This document shows, piece by piece, positions 57,053 through 64,000 of a stretch of DNA of 64,000 nt; position 1 is the first letter of the stretch; every line of letters begins with the position of its first letter. The stretch lies in contig NZ_JANCLU010000001.1 in assembly GCF_024294805.1 (NCBI RefSeq), positions 62,001-126,000 on the forward strand. Reading direction: 5' to 3'. The position numbers were made by a program, and so were the translations under genes. The notes beneath the pieces were generated by a model. That model was not told where the DNA came from, searched no databases, and saw only the letters and a list, made by a program, of their open reading frames with translations. Source of the DNA: Alsobacter ponti (GTDB lineage Bacteria; Pseudomonadota; Alphaproteobacteria; Rhizobiales; Beijerinckiaceae).

Positions 57053-57681
57053 GGCGCGTCCTCGCCGGCGGCGAGCTGGGCCGCCAGCTCCGCCGCCTCC
57101 GCCATCGGGAAGAACGTGCCGGCGGAGGCGACGCCGAACATCGCGACGCCCGCGACGTCCCGCTCCTCGCCCAGCTCGACGAGATCGTAGAACACCGGCC
57201 GGGAGACGCGCGCCCACAGCTCCCCGCGCACCAGCACGTAGGGGCGCAGCCCGCCGGTGGCCTCCCGCTCGAAGCGGAGCGGGTGGGAGGAATCGGCGAT
57301 CACCCAGTCGTCGACATTGGTGCGGAAGGCGAGGGCGCGCCCGGCGCCTTCGCCGCGCGTCTCCATCGCCACCGCCACGAAGGGCGCGTCGTCGACCCGG
57401 ATGCCGACGCGTTCCACCGGCGTCACCAGCACGAAGCGCTCGGGGTCCTTGCGCAGCACGGAGGCGAACAGCTTCACCAGGGCCGGCCGGCCGATCGGCG
57501 TGCCCATGTAGAACCACGTGCCGTCCGCCGCAATCCGCATGTCGATCTCGCCGCAATAGGCCGGGTTCCACAGATGGACGGGCGGCGGCCCCTTCCCGGC
57601 CGCGGCCTGCACGCCGGCCGTCAGCGAGTCGAGAGCCGGCGCGGGGGAAGACGGGCGTTCGCCTTGGGTCATGCTCCACAT
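57049..57681 (-). CDS. DUF1285 domain protein
   Basis: This 210-residue cytoplasmic protein has the DUF1285 core: PPVHLWNPAYCGEIDMRIAADGTWFYMGTPIGRPALVKLFASVLRKD in the first half (visible pieces LWNPAYCGEIDMRI and TPIGRPALVKLFASVL) and VTPVERVGIRVDDAPFVAVAME. FRTNVDDWVIADSSHPLRF and PYVLVRGELWARVSRPVFY follow. The function is not established. The start may be the ATG at 57681 or the one at 57672. It is the first gene of the four-gene cluster with NUDIX, DUF6111 and CCA genes. Confidence 0.85.
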   Translation of the reverse strand: MWSMTQGERPSSPAPALDSLTAGVQAAAGKGPPPVHLWNPAYCGEIDMRIAADGTWFYMGTPIGRPALVKLFASVLRKDPERFVLVTPVERVGIRVDDAPFVAVAMETRGEGAGRALAFRTNVDDWVIADSSHPLRFEREATGGLRPYVLVRGELWARVSRPVFYDLVELGEERDVAGVAMFGVASAGTFFPMAEAAELAAQLAAGEDAP

Positions 57682-57711
57682 ATAATGCGCGGCGCGGCCG
57701 GCCTCCAGCGC

Positions 57712-58638
57712 TCAGGGCCAGCGCACGCGGGGCGGCATGCTGGAGAGGATGCTCTCGACATTGCCGCCGGTGCGCAGGCCGAAGATCGTGCCCCGGTCGT
57801 AGAGCAGGTTGAACTCGACGTAGCGGCCGCGCCGCACCAGCTGCTCCTCGCGGTCCGCCGTGGTCCACGGCGTCGCCATGTTGGCGCGCACCAGCCGGGG
57901 ATAGACGGAGAGGAAGGCGTCGCCCAGGTCGCGCGTGAAGGCGAAGTCGGCGTTCCAGTCGCCGCTGTCGAGCCAGTCATAGAAGATGCCGCCGACGCCG
58001 CGCGGCTCGTTGCGGTGCTTGAGGAAGAAGTACTCGTCGCACCACGCCTTCAACCGGCCGTGGTCGGCCACCGCCGCGTTGGCCTCGCAGGCGCCGCGCA
58101 AGGCGGCGTGGAAGGCGACCGTGTCCGGGTCGTCCTGCGTGCGCCTGCGATCGAGCACGGGGGTGAGGTCCGCGCCGCCGCCGAACCAGGCGCGCGTCGT
58201 CACCACGAAGCGCGTGTTCATGTGGACCGCCGGCACGTTCGGGTTCCAGGGGTGGGCGATGAGCGAGATGCCCGACGCCCAGAAGCGCGGATCCTCCGAC
58301 GCGCCGGGGATCTGGCCGCGGAACTCCGGCGCGAACTCGCCGTGAACGGTGGAGACGTGGACACCGACCTTCTCGAACACCCGTCCGCGCATCATCGACA
58401 TCTGCCCGCCGCCGCCCGGCGCGCCGGTGGAGTCGGTCCGCTCCCACGCTTTGCGCTCGAAGCGGCCGGCCGGGCCGGCCTCGGGGTCGAAGGGCCCGCG
58501 CGCCTCCTGCTCGATGCCCTCGAACGAGCCGCAGATGCGGTCGCGCAGCGCGCGGAACCAGGCGGAGGCCTGCTCCTTGCGGGCGTCCAGCACCGGGGCC
58601 TCGGGCAGGGGAGTGGCGGAAATCGGCTTCTCGGGCAT
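57712..58638 (-). CDS. hemF: Oxygen-dependent coproporphyrinogen III oxidase HemF
   Basis: This 308-residue enzyme converts coproporphyrinogen III to protoporphyrinogen IX with oxygen, in haem synthesis. Family motifs are [80 protein letters not shown] and [24 protein letters not shown] precedes the ATG at 58638. It sits next to trmL and bc1 genes, as in many Rhizobiales. Confidence 0.95.
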   Translation of the reverse strand: MPEKPISATPLPEAPVLDARKEQASAWFRALRDRICGSFEGIEQEARGPFDPEAGPAGRFERKAWERTDSTGAPGGGGQMSMMRGRVFEKVGVHVSTVHGEFAPEFRGQIPGASEDPRFWASGISLIAHPWNPNVPAVHMNTRFVVTTRAWFGGGADLTPVLDRRRTQDDPDTVAFHAALRGACEANAAVADHGRLKAWCDEYFFLKHRNEPRGVGGIFYDWLDSGDWNADFAFTRDLGDAFLSVYPRLVRANMATPWTTADREEQLVRRGRYVEFNLLYDRGTIFGLRTGGNVESILSSMPPRVRWP

Positions 58639-58673
58639 CTCGAGTCCTTCGCGGGCGGCGTGTCGGCGCCGGG

Positions 58674-59138
58674 TCACGCACTCAAGCCGAACCCGCCGGT
58701 CTGGCGCAAGGCCTCGCCGACGATCATCGCCGCCGCCACGGCGACGTTGAGCGAGCGCAGGCCGGGTCGCATCGGCACCGTGATCCTGGCGTCCGCCGCC
58801 GCGTGGACCTCCGCCGGGACGCCGGCGGACTCGCGGCCGAGCAGGACGATGTCGCCGGGCGCGAAGGCGAAATCGGTGTAGGCCAGCTCCGCGCCGGTGG
58901 TGGCGAGCACCAGCCGCGCGCCCTCCAGCTTGCGCGCCGCCTCGAACGCCGCCCAGGAGACGTGGCGGCGGATCGCGACATGGTCGACATAGTCCATGCC
59001 GGCGCGGCGGAAATGACGGTCGGAGACCGGGAAACCGGCGGGCTCGATGATGTCGGCGGCCAGCCCGAGGCACGCCGCCATGCGCAGCATGGTGCCGGTG
59101 TTCTGGGGAATGTCGGGCTGGAACAGAGCGAGGCGCAA
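58674..59138 (-). CDS. trmL: tRNA (cytidine/uridine-2'-O-)-methyltransferase TrmL
   Basis: This SPOUT-fold methyltransferase of 154-156 residues modifies the wobble base of tRNA-Leu. Family sequence: [25 protein letters not shown], the SAM-binding knot [14 protein letters not shown] and [26 protein letters not shown]. No ATG is available at the conserved N-terminus; TTG at 59138 (or 59144) is the likely start. An in-frame ATG further in would remove the conserved first strand. It is divergent from petA. Confidence 0.88.
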   Translation of the reverse strand: MRLALFQPDIPQNTGTMLRMAACLGLAADIIEPAGFPVSDRHFRRAGMDYVDHVAIRRHVSWAAFEAARKLEGARLVLATTGAELAYTDFAFAPGDIVLLGRESAGVPAEVHAAADARITVPMRPGLRSLNVAVAAAMIVGEALRQTGGFGLSA

Positions 59139-59417
59139 GGTCAAGGCGGCGGTCCGGCAGTCGAAATGCGGGGCGAAAACGCCCGATACGGCGCGGCCGG
59201 ACGTATCCCCCGCGCCACGCTGGCGAATTGATGGGGATTCGCGGCCCCGATCATCATTCCGCACTATAGACAAGGCTTTCCTCTCATGCGAAACAGCCGC
59301 CGCGTGGCGACTCCCGTCGCCGGTCGCGCCGTTGCGGCGCGCCGATGGCGGACTTCGCCTGAGCCGATCGATCGAACGCCTGCCCGGCGCATCCCGGGGC
59401 GGGCGCAGGGTGCGAGG

Positions 59418-59951
59418 ATGACGAACGTGGCGACTGCAGTGGCCGAGCCGACCCGGCGGGATTTCCTTTTCATCGCGACTGGCGCCGTGGGCGCGGTGGG
59501 CGCGGTCGCGATGGTGTGGCCCTTCGTGAGCCAGATGGCTCCGGACGCCGCCACGATCGCCGCCGGCGCGCCCGTCGAGTTCGACCTCTCGCCGGTCGGC
59601 GAGGGCCAGATCGTCAAGCTGTTCTGGCGCGGCAAGCTGATCTTCGTGCGTCACCGGACGCCTGAGGAGATCAAGGCGGCGCAGGACGTCAACCTCGCCT
59701 CCCTGCCCGACCCGCAGCCCGACGCCGAGCGCGTCAAGGCCGGCAAGGCGCAGTGGCTGGTCGTCTACGGCAACTGCACGCATCTGGGCTGCGTGCCGCT
59801 CGGCCACGAGGGCGCGTTCCACGGCTGGGCGTGCCCGTGCCACGGCTCGATCTTCGATACGTCCGGCCGCATCCGGCAGGGGCCGGCGCCGGTGAACCTC
59901 CCGGTGCCCCCGTACGCCTTCCTTTCCGATACCAAGATCCAGATCGGTTGA
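59418..59951 (+). CDS. petA: Ubiquinol-cytochrome c reductase Rieske iron-sulfur subunit PetA
   Basis: This 177-residue subunit has a Tat-type N-terminus with TRRDFLFIATGAVGAVGAVAMVW and one membrane anchor. The 2Fe-2S domain follows, with CTHLGC and CPCHGS. It transfers electrons from ubiquinol to cytochrome c1 in the bc1 complex. The ATG at 59418 has GCGAGG before it; the frame open from 59286 adds an unconserved leader. It is first in petABC. Confidence 0.95.
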   Translation: MTNVATAVAEPTRRDFLFIATGAVGAVGAVAMVWPFVSQMAPDAATIAAGAPVEFDLSPVGEGQIVKLFWRGKLIFVRHRTPEEIKAAQDVNLASLPDPQPDAERVKAGKAQWLVVYGNCTHLGCVPLGHEGAFHGWACPCHGSIFDTSGRIRQGPAPVNLPVPPYAFLSDTKIQIG

Positions 59952-59992
59952 GATCAGCGGCTCCCTCGCGGGGCCCGTCGCAGGATTAAGCC

Positions 59993-61270
59993 ATGAGCGG
60001 ACATTCCACTTACGTTCCCAAGAGCGCCGTCGGGAGGTGGTTCGAGAGCCGGCTGCCCGTGATGGGGCTGCTGCACTCCTCGTTCGTCGTCTTCCCCAAT
60101 CCGCGCAATCTGAACTACTTCTGGACGTTCGGCGGCATCCTGTCGTTCATGCTGGTGGCGCAGATCGTCACCGGCGTGGTGCTGGCGATGCACTACACGC
60201 CGCACGCCGACATGGCCTTCAACTCCGTCGAGCACATCATGCGCGATGTGAACTACGGCTGGCTGATCCGCTACCTGCACGCCAACGGCGCCTCGATGTT
60301 CTTCATCGCGGTGTACATCCACATCTTCCGCGGCTTCTACTACGGCTCGTACAAGGCGCCGCGCGAGATCCTGTGGATCCTCGGCGTCATCATCTTCCTG
60401 CTGATGATGGCGACGGCGTTCATGGGCTACGTGCTGCCGTGGGGCCAGATGAGCTACTGGGGCGCCACGGTCATCACCAACCTGTTCTCGGCCATCCCGC
60501 TGGTGGGCGAGACGGTCGTCAGCTACCTGTGGGGCGGCTTCTCGGTCGCCAACCCGACCCTCAACCGCTTCTTCTCGCTGCACTATTTGCTGCCCTTCAT
60601 GATCGCGGGCGTCGTCGTCCTGCACATCTGGGCGCTGCACGTGCCGGGCTCCAACAACCCGTCCGGCGTCGAGAAGCAGACCGAGAAGGATACGCTGCCC
60701 TTCCACCCCTACTTCACGGTGAAGGACGGGCTGGCGCTGGTCGTGTTCATCATGTTCTTCTCGTGGTTCGCGTTCTACATCCCGAACTACCTCGGCCACG
60801 CCGACAACTACATCATGGCCGACCCGTCGGTGACCCCGGCGCACATCGTGCCCGAGTGGTACTTCCTGCCGTACTACGCCATCCTGCGCGCCGTGCCGGA
60901 CAAGCTGCTCGGCGTTATCGCGATGTTCTCGTCGATCGCGGTGCTGGCGTTCCTGCCCTGGCTCGACACGTCGCGCGTCAAGTCGGCCACCTACCGGCCG
61001 CTGTACCGCCAGTTCTTCTGGGTGTTCGCCATCGTGTGCGTGCTGCTCGGCTGGCTCGGCGCCAAGCCGCCGGAGGGCGGCTACGTGATCGCCGCGCGCA
61101 TCCTGACCGCCTACTACTTCGCGCACTTCCTGATCATCCTGCCGCTGCTGGGCCTGTTCGAGACGCCCCGTCGTCTGCCGGGCTCGATCGCGGAAGCGGT
61201 GCTCGGGAAGCAGGGCTCGGCGAACGCCATGGCCTCCGGCGCGGCGGCCGCGCCGAACACGAAGGGCTGA
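59993..61270 (+). CDS. petB: Cytochrome b subunit of the bc1 complex, PetB
   Basis: This 425-residue integral membrane protein has eight or more helices. Conserved sites are [30 protein letters not shown], the PEWY Qo motif in [17 protein letters not shown], and the haem histidines in helices near [19 protein letters not shown] and [20 protein letters not shown]. petB and petC are separate genes here, unlike the fused fbcH of some relatives. It lies 41 bp after petA and 23 bp before petC. Confidence 0.96.
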   Translation: MSGHSTYVPKSAVGRWFESRLPVMGLLHSSFVVFPNPRNLNYFWTFGGILSFMLVAQIVTGVVLAMHYTPHADMAFNSVEHIMRDVNYGWLIRYLHANGASMFFIAVYIHIFRGFYYGSYKAPREILWILGVIIFLLMMATAFMGYVLPWGQMSYWGATVITNLFSAIPLVGETVVSYLWGGFSVANPTLNRFFSLHYLLPFMIAGVVVLHIWALHVPGSNNPSGVEKQTEKDTLPFHPYFTVKDGLALVVFIMFFSWFAFYIPNYLGHADNYIMADPSVTPAHIVPEWYFLPYYAILRAVPDKLLGVIAMFSSIAVLAFLPWLDTSRVKSATYRPLYRQFFWVFAIVCVLLGWLGAKPPEGGYVIAARILTAYYFAHFLIILPLLGLFETPRRLPGSIAEAVLGKQGSANAMASGAAAAPNTKG

Positions 61271-61293
61271 GCGAGAGAGACGGGAACAATCCG

Positions 61294-62163
61294 ATGACCA
61301 TGATCAACTCGCTCCGCCTCGGCGCCGCCGCGCTCGCCGCCGCCCTCGTCCTCTCGGCCCCCGTCAAGGCGGCCGAGGGCACGGTCCAGCCGCCCCGGCA
61401 GAGCTGGACCTTCGCCGGCCCGTTCGGCTCGTTCGACTCCACCCAGCTGCAGCGCGGCTTCAAGGTGTACCGGGAGGTCTGCTCGGCCTGCCACTCGATC
61501 CAGCTTCTGGCCTTCCGCAACCTCGCCGAGAAGGGCGGGCCGGAGTTCTCCGAGGCGCAGGTCAAGGCGCTGGCCGCCGAGTACAAGGTGAAGGACGGCC
61601 CCAACGACTCGGGCGACATGTTCGAGCGTCCCGGCCGCCCCGCCGACCGCTTCCCGCCGCCCTTCGCCAACAAGCAGGCGGCGCAGGCGGCCAATGGCGG
61701 CGCCTATCCGCCGGACTTCTCGGTGATCGCCAAGGCGCGCACCTACGAGCGCGGCTTCCCCTGGTTCGTGATTGACATCTTCACCCAGTTCCAGGAGCAG
61801 GGCGTCGACTACATCACCGCGCTGCTGACCGGCTACGAGCAGCCGCCGGCTGGCTTCCAGGTGCCCGAGGGCAAGTACTACAACGAGTACTTCCCCGGCC
61901 ACGTCATCTCGATGCCGCAGCCGATCAGCGACGGCCAGGTCGAGTACCCGAAGGACGCCGACGGCCGCCCGCAGGCGCCGGAGACGGCCGTGCAGTACGC
62001 CAAGGACGTCTCGGCGTTCCTGATGTGGGCGGCCGAGCCGCACCTCGAGGCGCGCAAGGAGCTCGGCTTCAAGACGCTGGTCTTCCTGCTGCTGTTCGCC
62101 GGCCTGCTCTACTTCACCAAGAAGCGCATCTGGAGCCGCGTCGAGGGCCACGCGCACGCGTGA
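61294..62163 (+). CDS. petC: Cytochrome c1, PetC
   Basis: This 289-residue periplasmic cytochrome c1 has a signal peptide (MTMINSLRLGAAALAAALVLSAPVKAA), haem motif VCSACHS near residue 65, and a C-terminal membrane anchor (TLVFLLLFAGLLYFTKKRIW). It receives electrons from the Rieske protein and passes them to soluble cytochrome c and on to cbb3 or aa3 oxidases. It is the last gene of petABC, followed by a clear terminator. Confidence 0.95.
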   Translation: MTMINSLRLGAAALAAALVLSAPVKAAEGTVQPPRQSWTFAGPFGSFDSTQLQRGFKVYREVCSACHSIQLLAFRNLAEKGGPEFSEAQVKALAAEYKVKDGPNDSGDMFERPGRPADRFPPPFANKQAAQAANGGAYPPDFSVIAKARTYERGFPWFVIDIFTQFQEQGVDYITALLTGYEQPPAGFQVPEGKYYNEYFPGHVISMPQPISDGQVEYPKDADGRPQAPETAVQYAKDVSAFLMWAAEPHLEARKELGFKTLVFLLLFAGLLYFTKKRIWSRVEGHAHA

Positions 62164-62187
62164 TCCCACCGCCGGTTGAGGTTGGAG

Positions 62188-62213
62188 AAAGGCTCCGGAG
62201 ACGGGGCCTTTTT
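62188..62213 (+). terminator. Rho-independent terminator of petABC
   Basis: AAAGGCTCC (62188-62196) pairs with GGGGCCTTT (62203-62211) with one G-U pair across a 6-nt loop, and TTTTT runs through the end of the stem. It lies 25 bp after the petC stop. Confidence 0.85.
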
Positions 62214-62278
62214 CCGTTTATTGCGGGATCGCGGGATCGGGCTACAACTCGCCCACCTCGCGCACGGGAGCGGCGGTC

Positions 62279-63154
62279 ATGGGGAAAGCGGTGCTGGGCG
62301 TCATCGGAGGGTCCGGAGTCTACGACCTTCCCGGCCTGACCGACCTGCGCGAGGAGCGCGTCGAGAGCCCGTTCGGCTCGCCCTCCGATACGCTGCGCTT
62401 CGGGCGGATCGGCGGGACGGAGATCGTCTTCCTGCCCCGGCACGGGCGCGGCCATCGCCTGTCCCCCTCCGACATCAACTACCGCGCCAATATCGACGCG
62501 ATGAAGCGGGTGGGGGTGACCGACATCGTCTCCCTCTCCGCCTGCGGGTCGTTCCACGCGGAGCTCCCGCCCGGAACCTTCGTCGTCGTCGACCAGTACA
62601 TCGACCGCACCTACCGCCGCGACAGCTCGTTCTTCGGCAAGGGCTGCGTCGCCCACGTGTCGATGGCCACGCCCGTCGGCCCCCGCCTCGCCGCGCGCGT
62701 CGCCGAAGCGGCGGAGGCCGAAGCCGCGCCGGTGCGGCGCGGCGGCGTCTATGTCTGCATCGAGGGCCCGCAGTTCTCGAGCCGCGCCGAGTCTCTCGTC
62801 TACAAGGCCATGGGCTGCGACGTGATCGGCATGACCGCGATGCCCGAGGCCAAGCTGGCGCGGGAGGCGGAGATCACCTTCGCCACCCTGGCGATGGTGA
62901 CGGACTTCGACTGCTGGCACCCCGGACACGACGTCGTCGACGTGAAGGCGGTGGTGGACGTGATGAAGGACAATGTCGAGCGCGCCCGCCGCGTGCTGGC
63001 CCGGCTGGCGCGGGACTTCCCGGCCGAGCGCGAGGCCTGCCCGGCCGGCTCCCACCGCGCGCTCGACGACGCCATCATGACCGCGCCGGGCGCGCGCGAC
63101 GACGAGGTTCTGGCGCGCCTCGACGCCGTGGCCGGGCGCGTGCTGGGCCGCTGA
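62279..63154 (+). CDS. mtaP: S-methyl-5'-thioadenosine phosphorylase MtaP
   Basis: This 291-residue purine nucleoside phosphorylase-fold enzyme cleaves methylthioadenosine to adenine and methylthioribose-1-phosphate. Motifs are VIGGSGVYDLPGL, FLPRHGRGHRLSPSDINYRANIDAMK, SACGSFHAELPPGTFVVVDQYIDRT and CIEGPQFSSRAES with MGCDVIGMTAMPEAKLAREAEI. GGAG lies before the ATG. apt, which would recycle the released adenine, begins 550 bp downstream on the same strand. Confidence 0.93.
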   Translation: MGKAVLGVIGGSGVYDLPGLTDLREERVESPFGSPSDTLRFGRIGGTEIVFLPRHGRGHRLSPSDINYRANIDAMKRVGVTDIVSLSACGSFHAELPPGTFVVVDQYIDRTYRRDSSFFGKGCVAHVSMATPVGPRLAARVAEAAEAEAAPVRRGGVYVCIEGPQFSSRAESLVYKAMGCDVIGMTAMPEAKLAREAEITFATLAMVTDFDCWHPGHDVVDVKAVVDVMKDNVERARRVLARLARDFPAEREACPAGSHRALDDAIMTAPGARDDEVLARLDAVAGRVLGR

Positions 63155-63304
63155 GGCCCGCCGGCATCCGGAATTCCAGCCGAAGATCCCGTGTTCGGCG
63201 GAATGGACGTTGGAACGCGCGATCGCGGCGCTGTTCGGCGCGGAATCCGGGGCTGACGTTCGCCGTTTCGCACCGGAATCCGACCGACTGCGAACAGGCC
63301 GCCC

Positions 63305-63547
63305 TCAGCGCACCATCATCCAGCCGTGCTGCCCGAAGCCGAACAGGGTTCCCAGCACCATCGCCACGAAACCCATGATCACCCACAGGATCAGGGTGGC
63401 CGGGACCGCCGCCAGCGCCGCCTTGACGAAGAAGGCGACCAGCCGCCCGAAGGGGATGTCGATATCCGCGATCGTGACTCCGGCCGGCCTCGCCTCGACC
63501 CTGACCGCGCCGGTCTGGATCGGGCCGCCCTGGTTGGGAACGCTCAT
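63305..63547 (-). CDS. Small hypothetical membrane protein
   Basis: This 80-residue protein starts [23 protein letters not shown] and ends in one or two hydrophobic stretches ([39 protein letters not shown]). The start is set at the ATG at 63547, the last of three 14-bp repeats that each contain an RBS and an ATG. It is divergent from apt. No family was recognised. Confidence 0.65.
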   Translation of the reverse strand: MSVPNQGGPIQTGAVRVEARPAGVTIADIDIPFGRLVAFFVKAALAAVPATLILWVIMGFVAMVLGTLFGFGQHGWMMVR

Positions 63548-63598
63548 GGCACACTCCTCATGGCACACTCCTCATGGCAAACCTCTCTCGGCAAACCT
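63543..63598. repeat. 14-bp tandem repeats carrying repeated RBS/ATG at the small membrane gene start
   Basis: Units CTCATGGCACACTC (63543-63556 and 63557-63570), CTCATGGCAAACCT (63571-63584) and the more diverged CTCTCGGCAAACCT (63585-63598). On the minus strand each of the first three places GGAG/AGG ahead of an ATG, and the upstream ATGs (63561, 63575) open a five-codon frame whose TGA overlaps the next ATG. Confidence 0.85.
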
Positions 63599-63609
63599 CC
63601 CGGGGAGGG

Positions 63610-63640
63610 TTGTGGTCGGGCGGGGGAGCGGGTCTATAGT
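63610..63640 (+). promoter_or_regulatory. Possible sigma70-type promoter of apt
   Basis: TTGTGG (63610-63615) and TATAGT (63635-63640) are separated by 19 bp. A transcript from about 63647 would have a 60-nt leader before the apt ATG at 63707. Spacing is slightly long, so this is tentative. Confidence 0.4.
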
Positions 63641-63706
63641 GCCACCCCGCGCCGGAAGGCGCGAACCCAATCGCCGCTCCGCCTTGCCACCTCCCGCGAG
63701 CCCTCC

Positions 63707-64000
63707 ATGCCGTTTGCCACGAGCCTCAAAGACGCCATCCGGACGATCCCGGACTATCCCAAGCCCGGCATCATGTTCCGGGACATCACGACGCTGCTCG
63801 GCGACGCCCGCGCCTTCCGGCGCACGGTGGACGAGCTGGTGCAGCCCTACGCCGGAACGAAGATCGACAAGATCGCCGGCATCGAGGCCCGCGGCTTCAT
63901 CCTCGGCGGCGCGGTCGCGCACCAGCTCTCGGCGGGCTTCGTGCCGATCCGCAAGAAGGGCAAGCTGCCGCACACCGTCGTCTCGGTCGCCTACTCGCTC
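63707..64000 (+). CDS. apt: Adenine phosphoribosyltransferase Apt, N-terminal part (cut by window edge)
   Basis: The first 98 residues are present: [28 protein letters not shown], then [32 protein letters not shown], all typical of Apt. It makes AMP from adenine and PRPP. The C-terminal PRPP-binding part lies beyond the window. Together with mtaP it forms an adenine salvage pair. Confidence 0.95.
   Translation, partial: MPFATSLKDAIRTIPDYPKPGIMFRDITTLLGDARAFRRTVDELVQPYAGTKIDKIAGIEARGFILGGAVAHQLSAGFVPIRKKGKLPHTVVSVAYSL

Noticed and set aside
57049-57868. Longer minus-strand frame fusing DUF1285 and NUDIX regions
   Set aside because: It is in a different frame from DUF1285 in its first half. 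The two genes are separate and overlap by ATGA at 57049-57052.
59228-59270. petA promoter built from TTGATG and TATAGA
   Set aside because: The spacing of 31 bp is too long for a sigma70 promoter. TATAGA (59265-59270) may be a -10 element, but no acceptable -35 was found.

Overview
The window is about 64 kb of GC-rich, densely coding bacterial chromosome. Several things point to an alphaproteobacterium of the Rhizobiales/Hyphomicrobiales type. These are a BA14K-type surface protein, an MbfA-like membrane ferritin, a cbb3 oxidase set preceded by an Fnr/FixK box, the hemF-trmL-petABC-mtaP-apt neighbourhood, and many ATGA/GTGA start-stop overlaps. The genus cannot be resolved from the sequence alone. 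No rRNA, tRNA, CRISPR array, insertion sequence or prophage was seen.

Layout. (1) 1-2619, minus strand: a sugar-catabolic operon (TIM-barrel sugar isomerase, aldo/keto reductase, Gfo/Idh/MocA oxidoreductase cut by the window edge) with a 20-bp near-perfect palindrome upstream. (2) 2861-7829: a BA14K-type protein, a 1,168-residue GH16-RTX glycanase and a MarR regulator. (3) 7838-21898: an amino-sugar/peptidoglycan salvage locus. It holds a Dpp-like peptide ABC transporter, AnmK, a cytoplasmic serine hydrolase, MurQ, a GntR/UTRA regulator, a NagB-II-like SIS deaminase, a BadF-type GlcNAc kinase, MurA and NagA. A TGGTAT-based motif occurs at all three of its promoter regions. (4) 21968-31237: prmB, a DUF924 gene, the prkA-yeaH-spoVR stress operon with a small membrane protein after it, a D-2-hydroxyacid dehydrogenase and a CtaG-like protein. 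(5) 31374-40740: a RecD-like helicase divergent from ccoNOQP-ccoGHIS. (6) 40866-47353: an aldehyde dehydrogenase and SDR pair, a hypothetical membrane protein, a metallophosphoesterase, an MbfA-like protein, a NUDIX protein and a GNAT. (7) 47357-57681, minus strand: a MoxR/DUF58/BatA-DUF4159/VWA-like operon, then CCA-adding enzyme, DUF6111, CoA-type NUDIX and DUF1285 genes. (8) 57712-64000: hemF, trmL, petABC, mtaP, a small membrane protein and the start of apt.

How the genes work together. The salvage locus encodes an almost complete cytoplasmic route: anhydro-MurNAc to MurNAc-6-P (AnmK), to GlcNAc-6-P (MurQ), to GlcN-6-P (NagA), to fructose-6-P (NagB-II). Free GlcNAc enters through NagK. 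A dedicated peptide-type ABC importer is interleaved with these genes, which suggests uptake of (anhydro)muropeptides or related amino-sugar peptides. This is the most interesting system in the window. The respiratory genes supply a microaerobic cbb3 oxidase with its assembly factors, the bc1 complex that feeds it, and a haem synthesis step. mtaP and apt form an adenine salvage pair.
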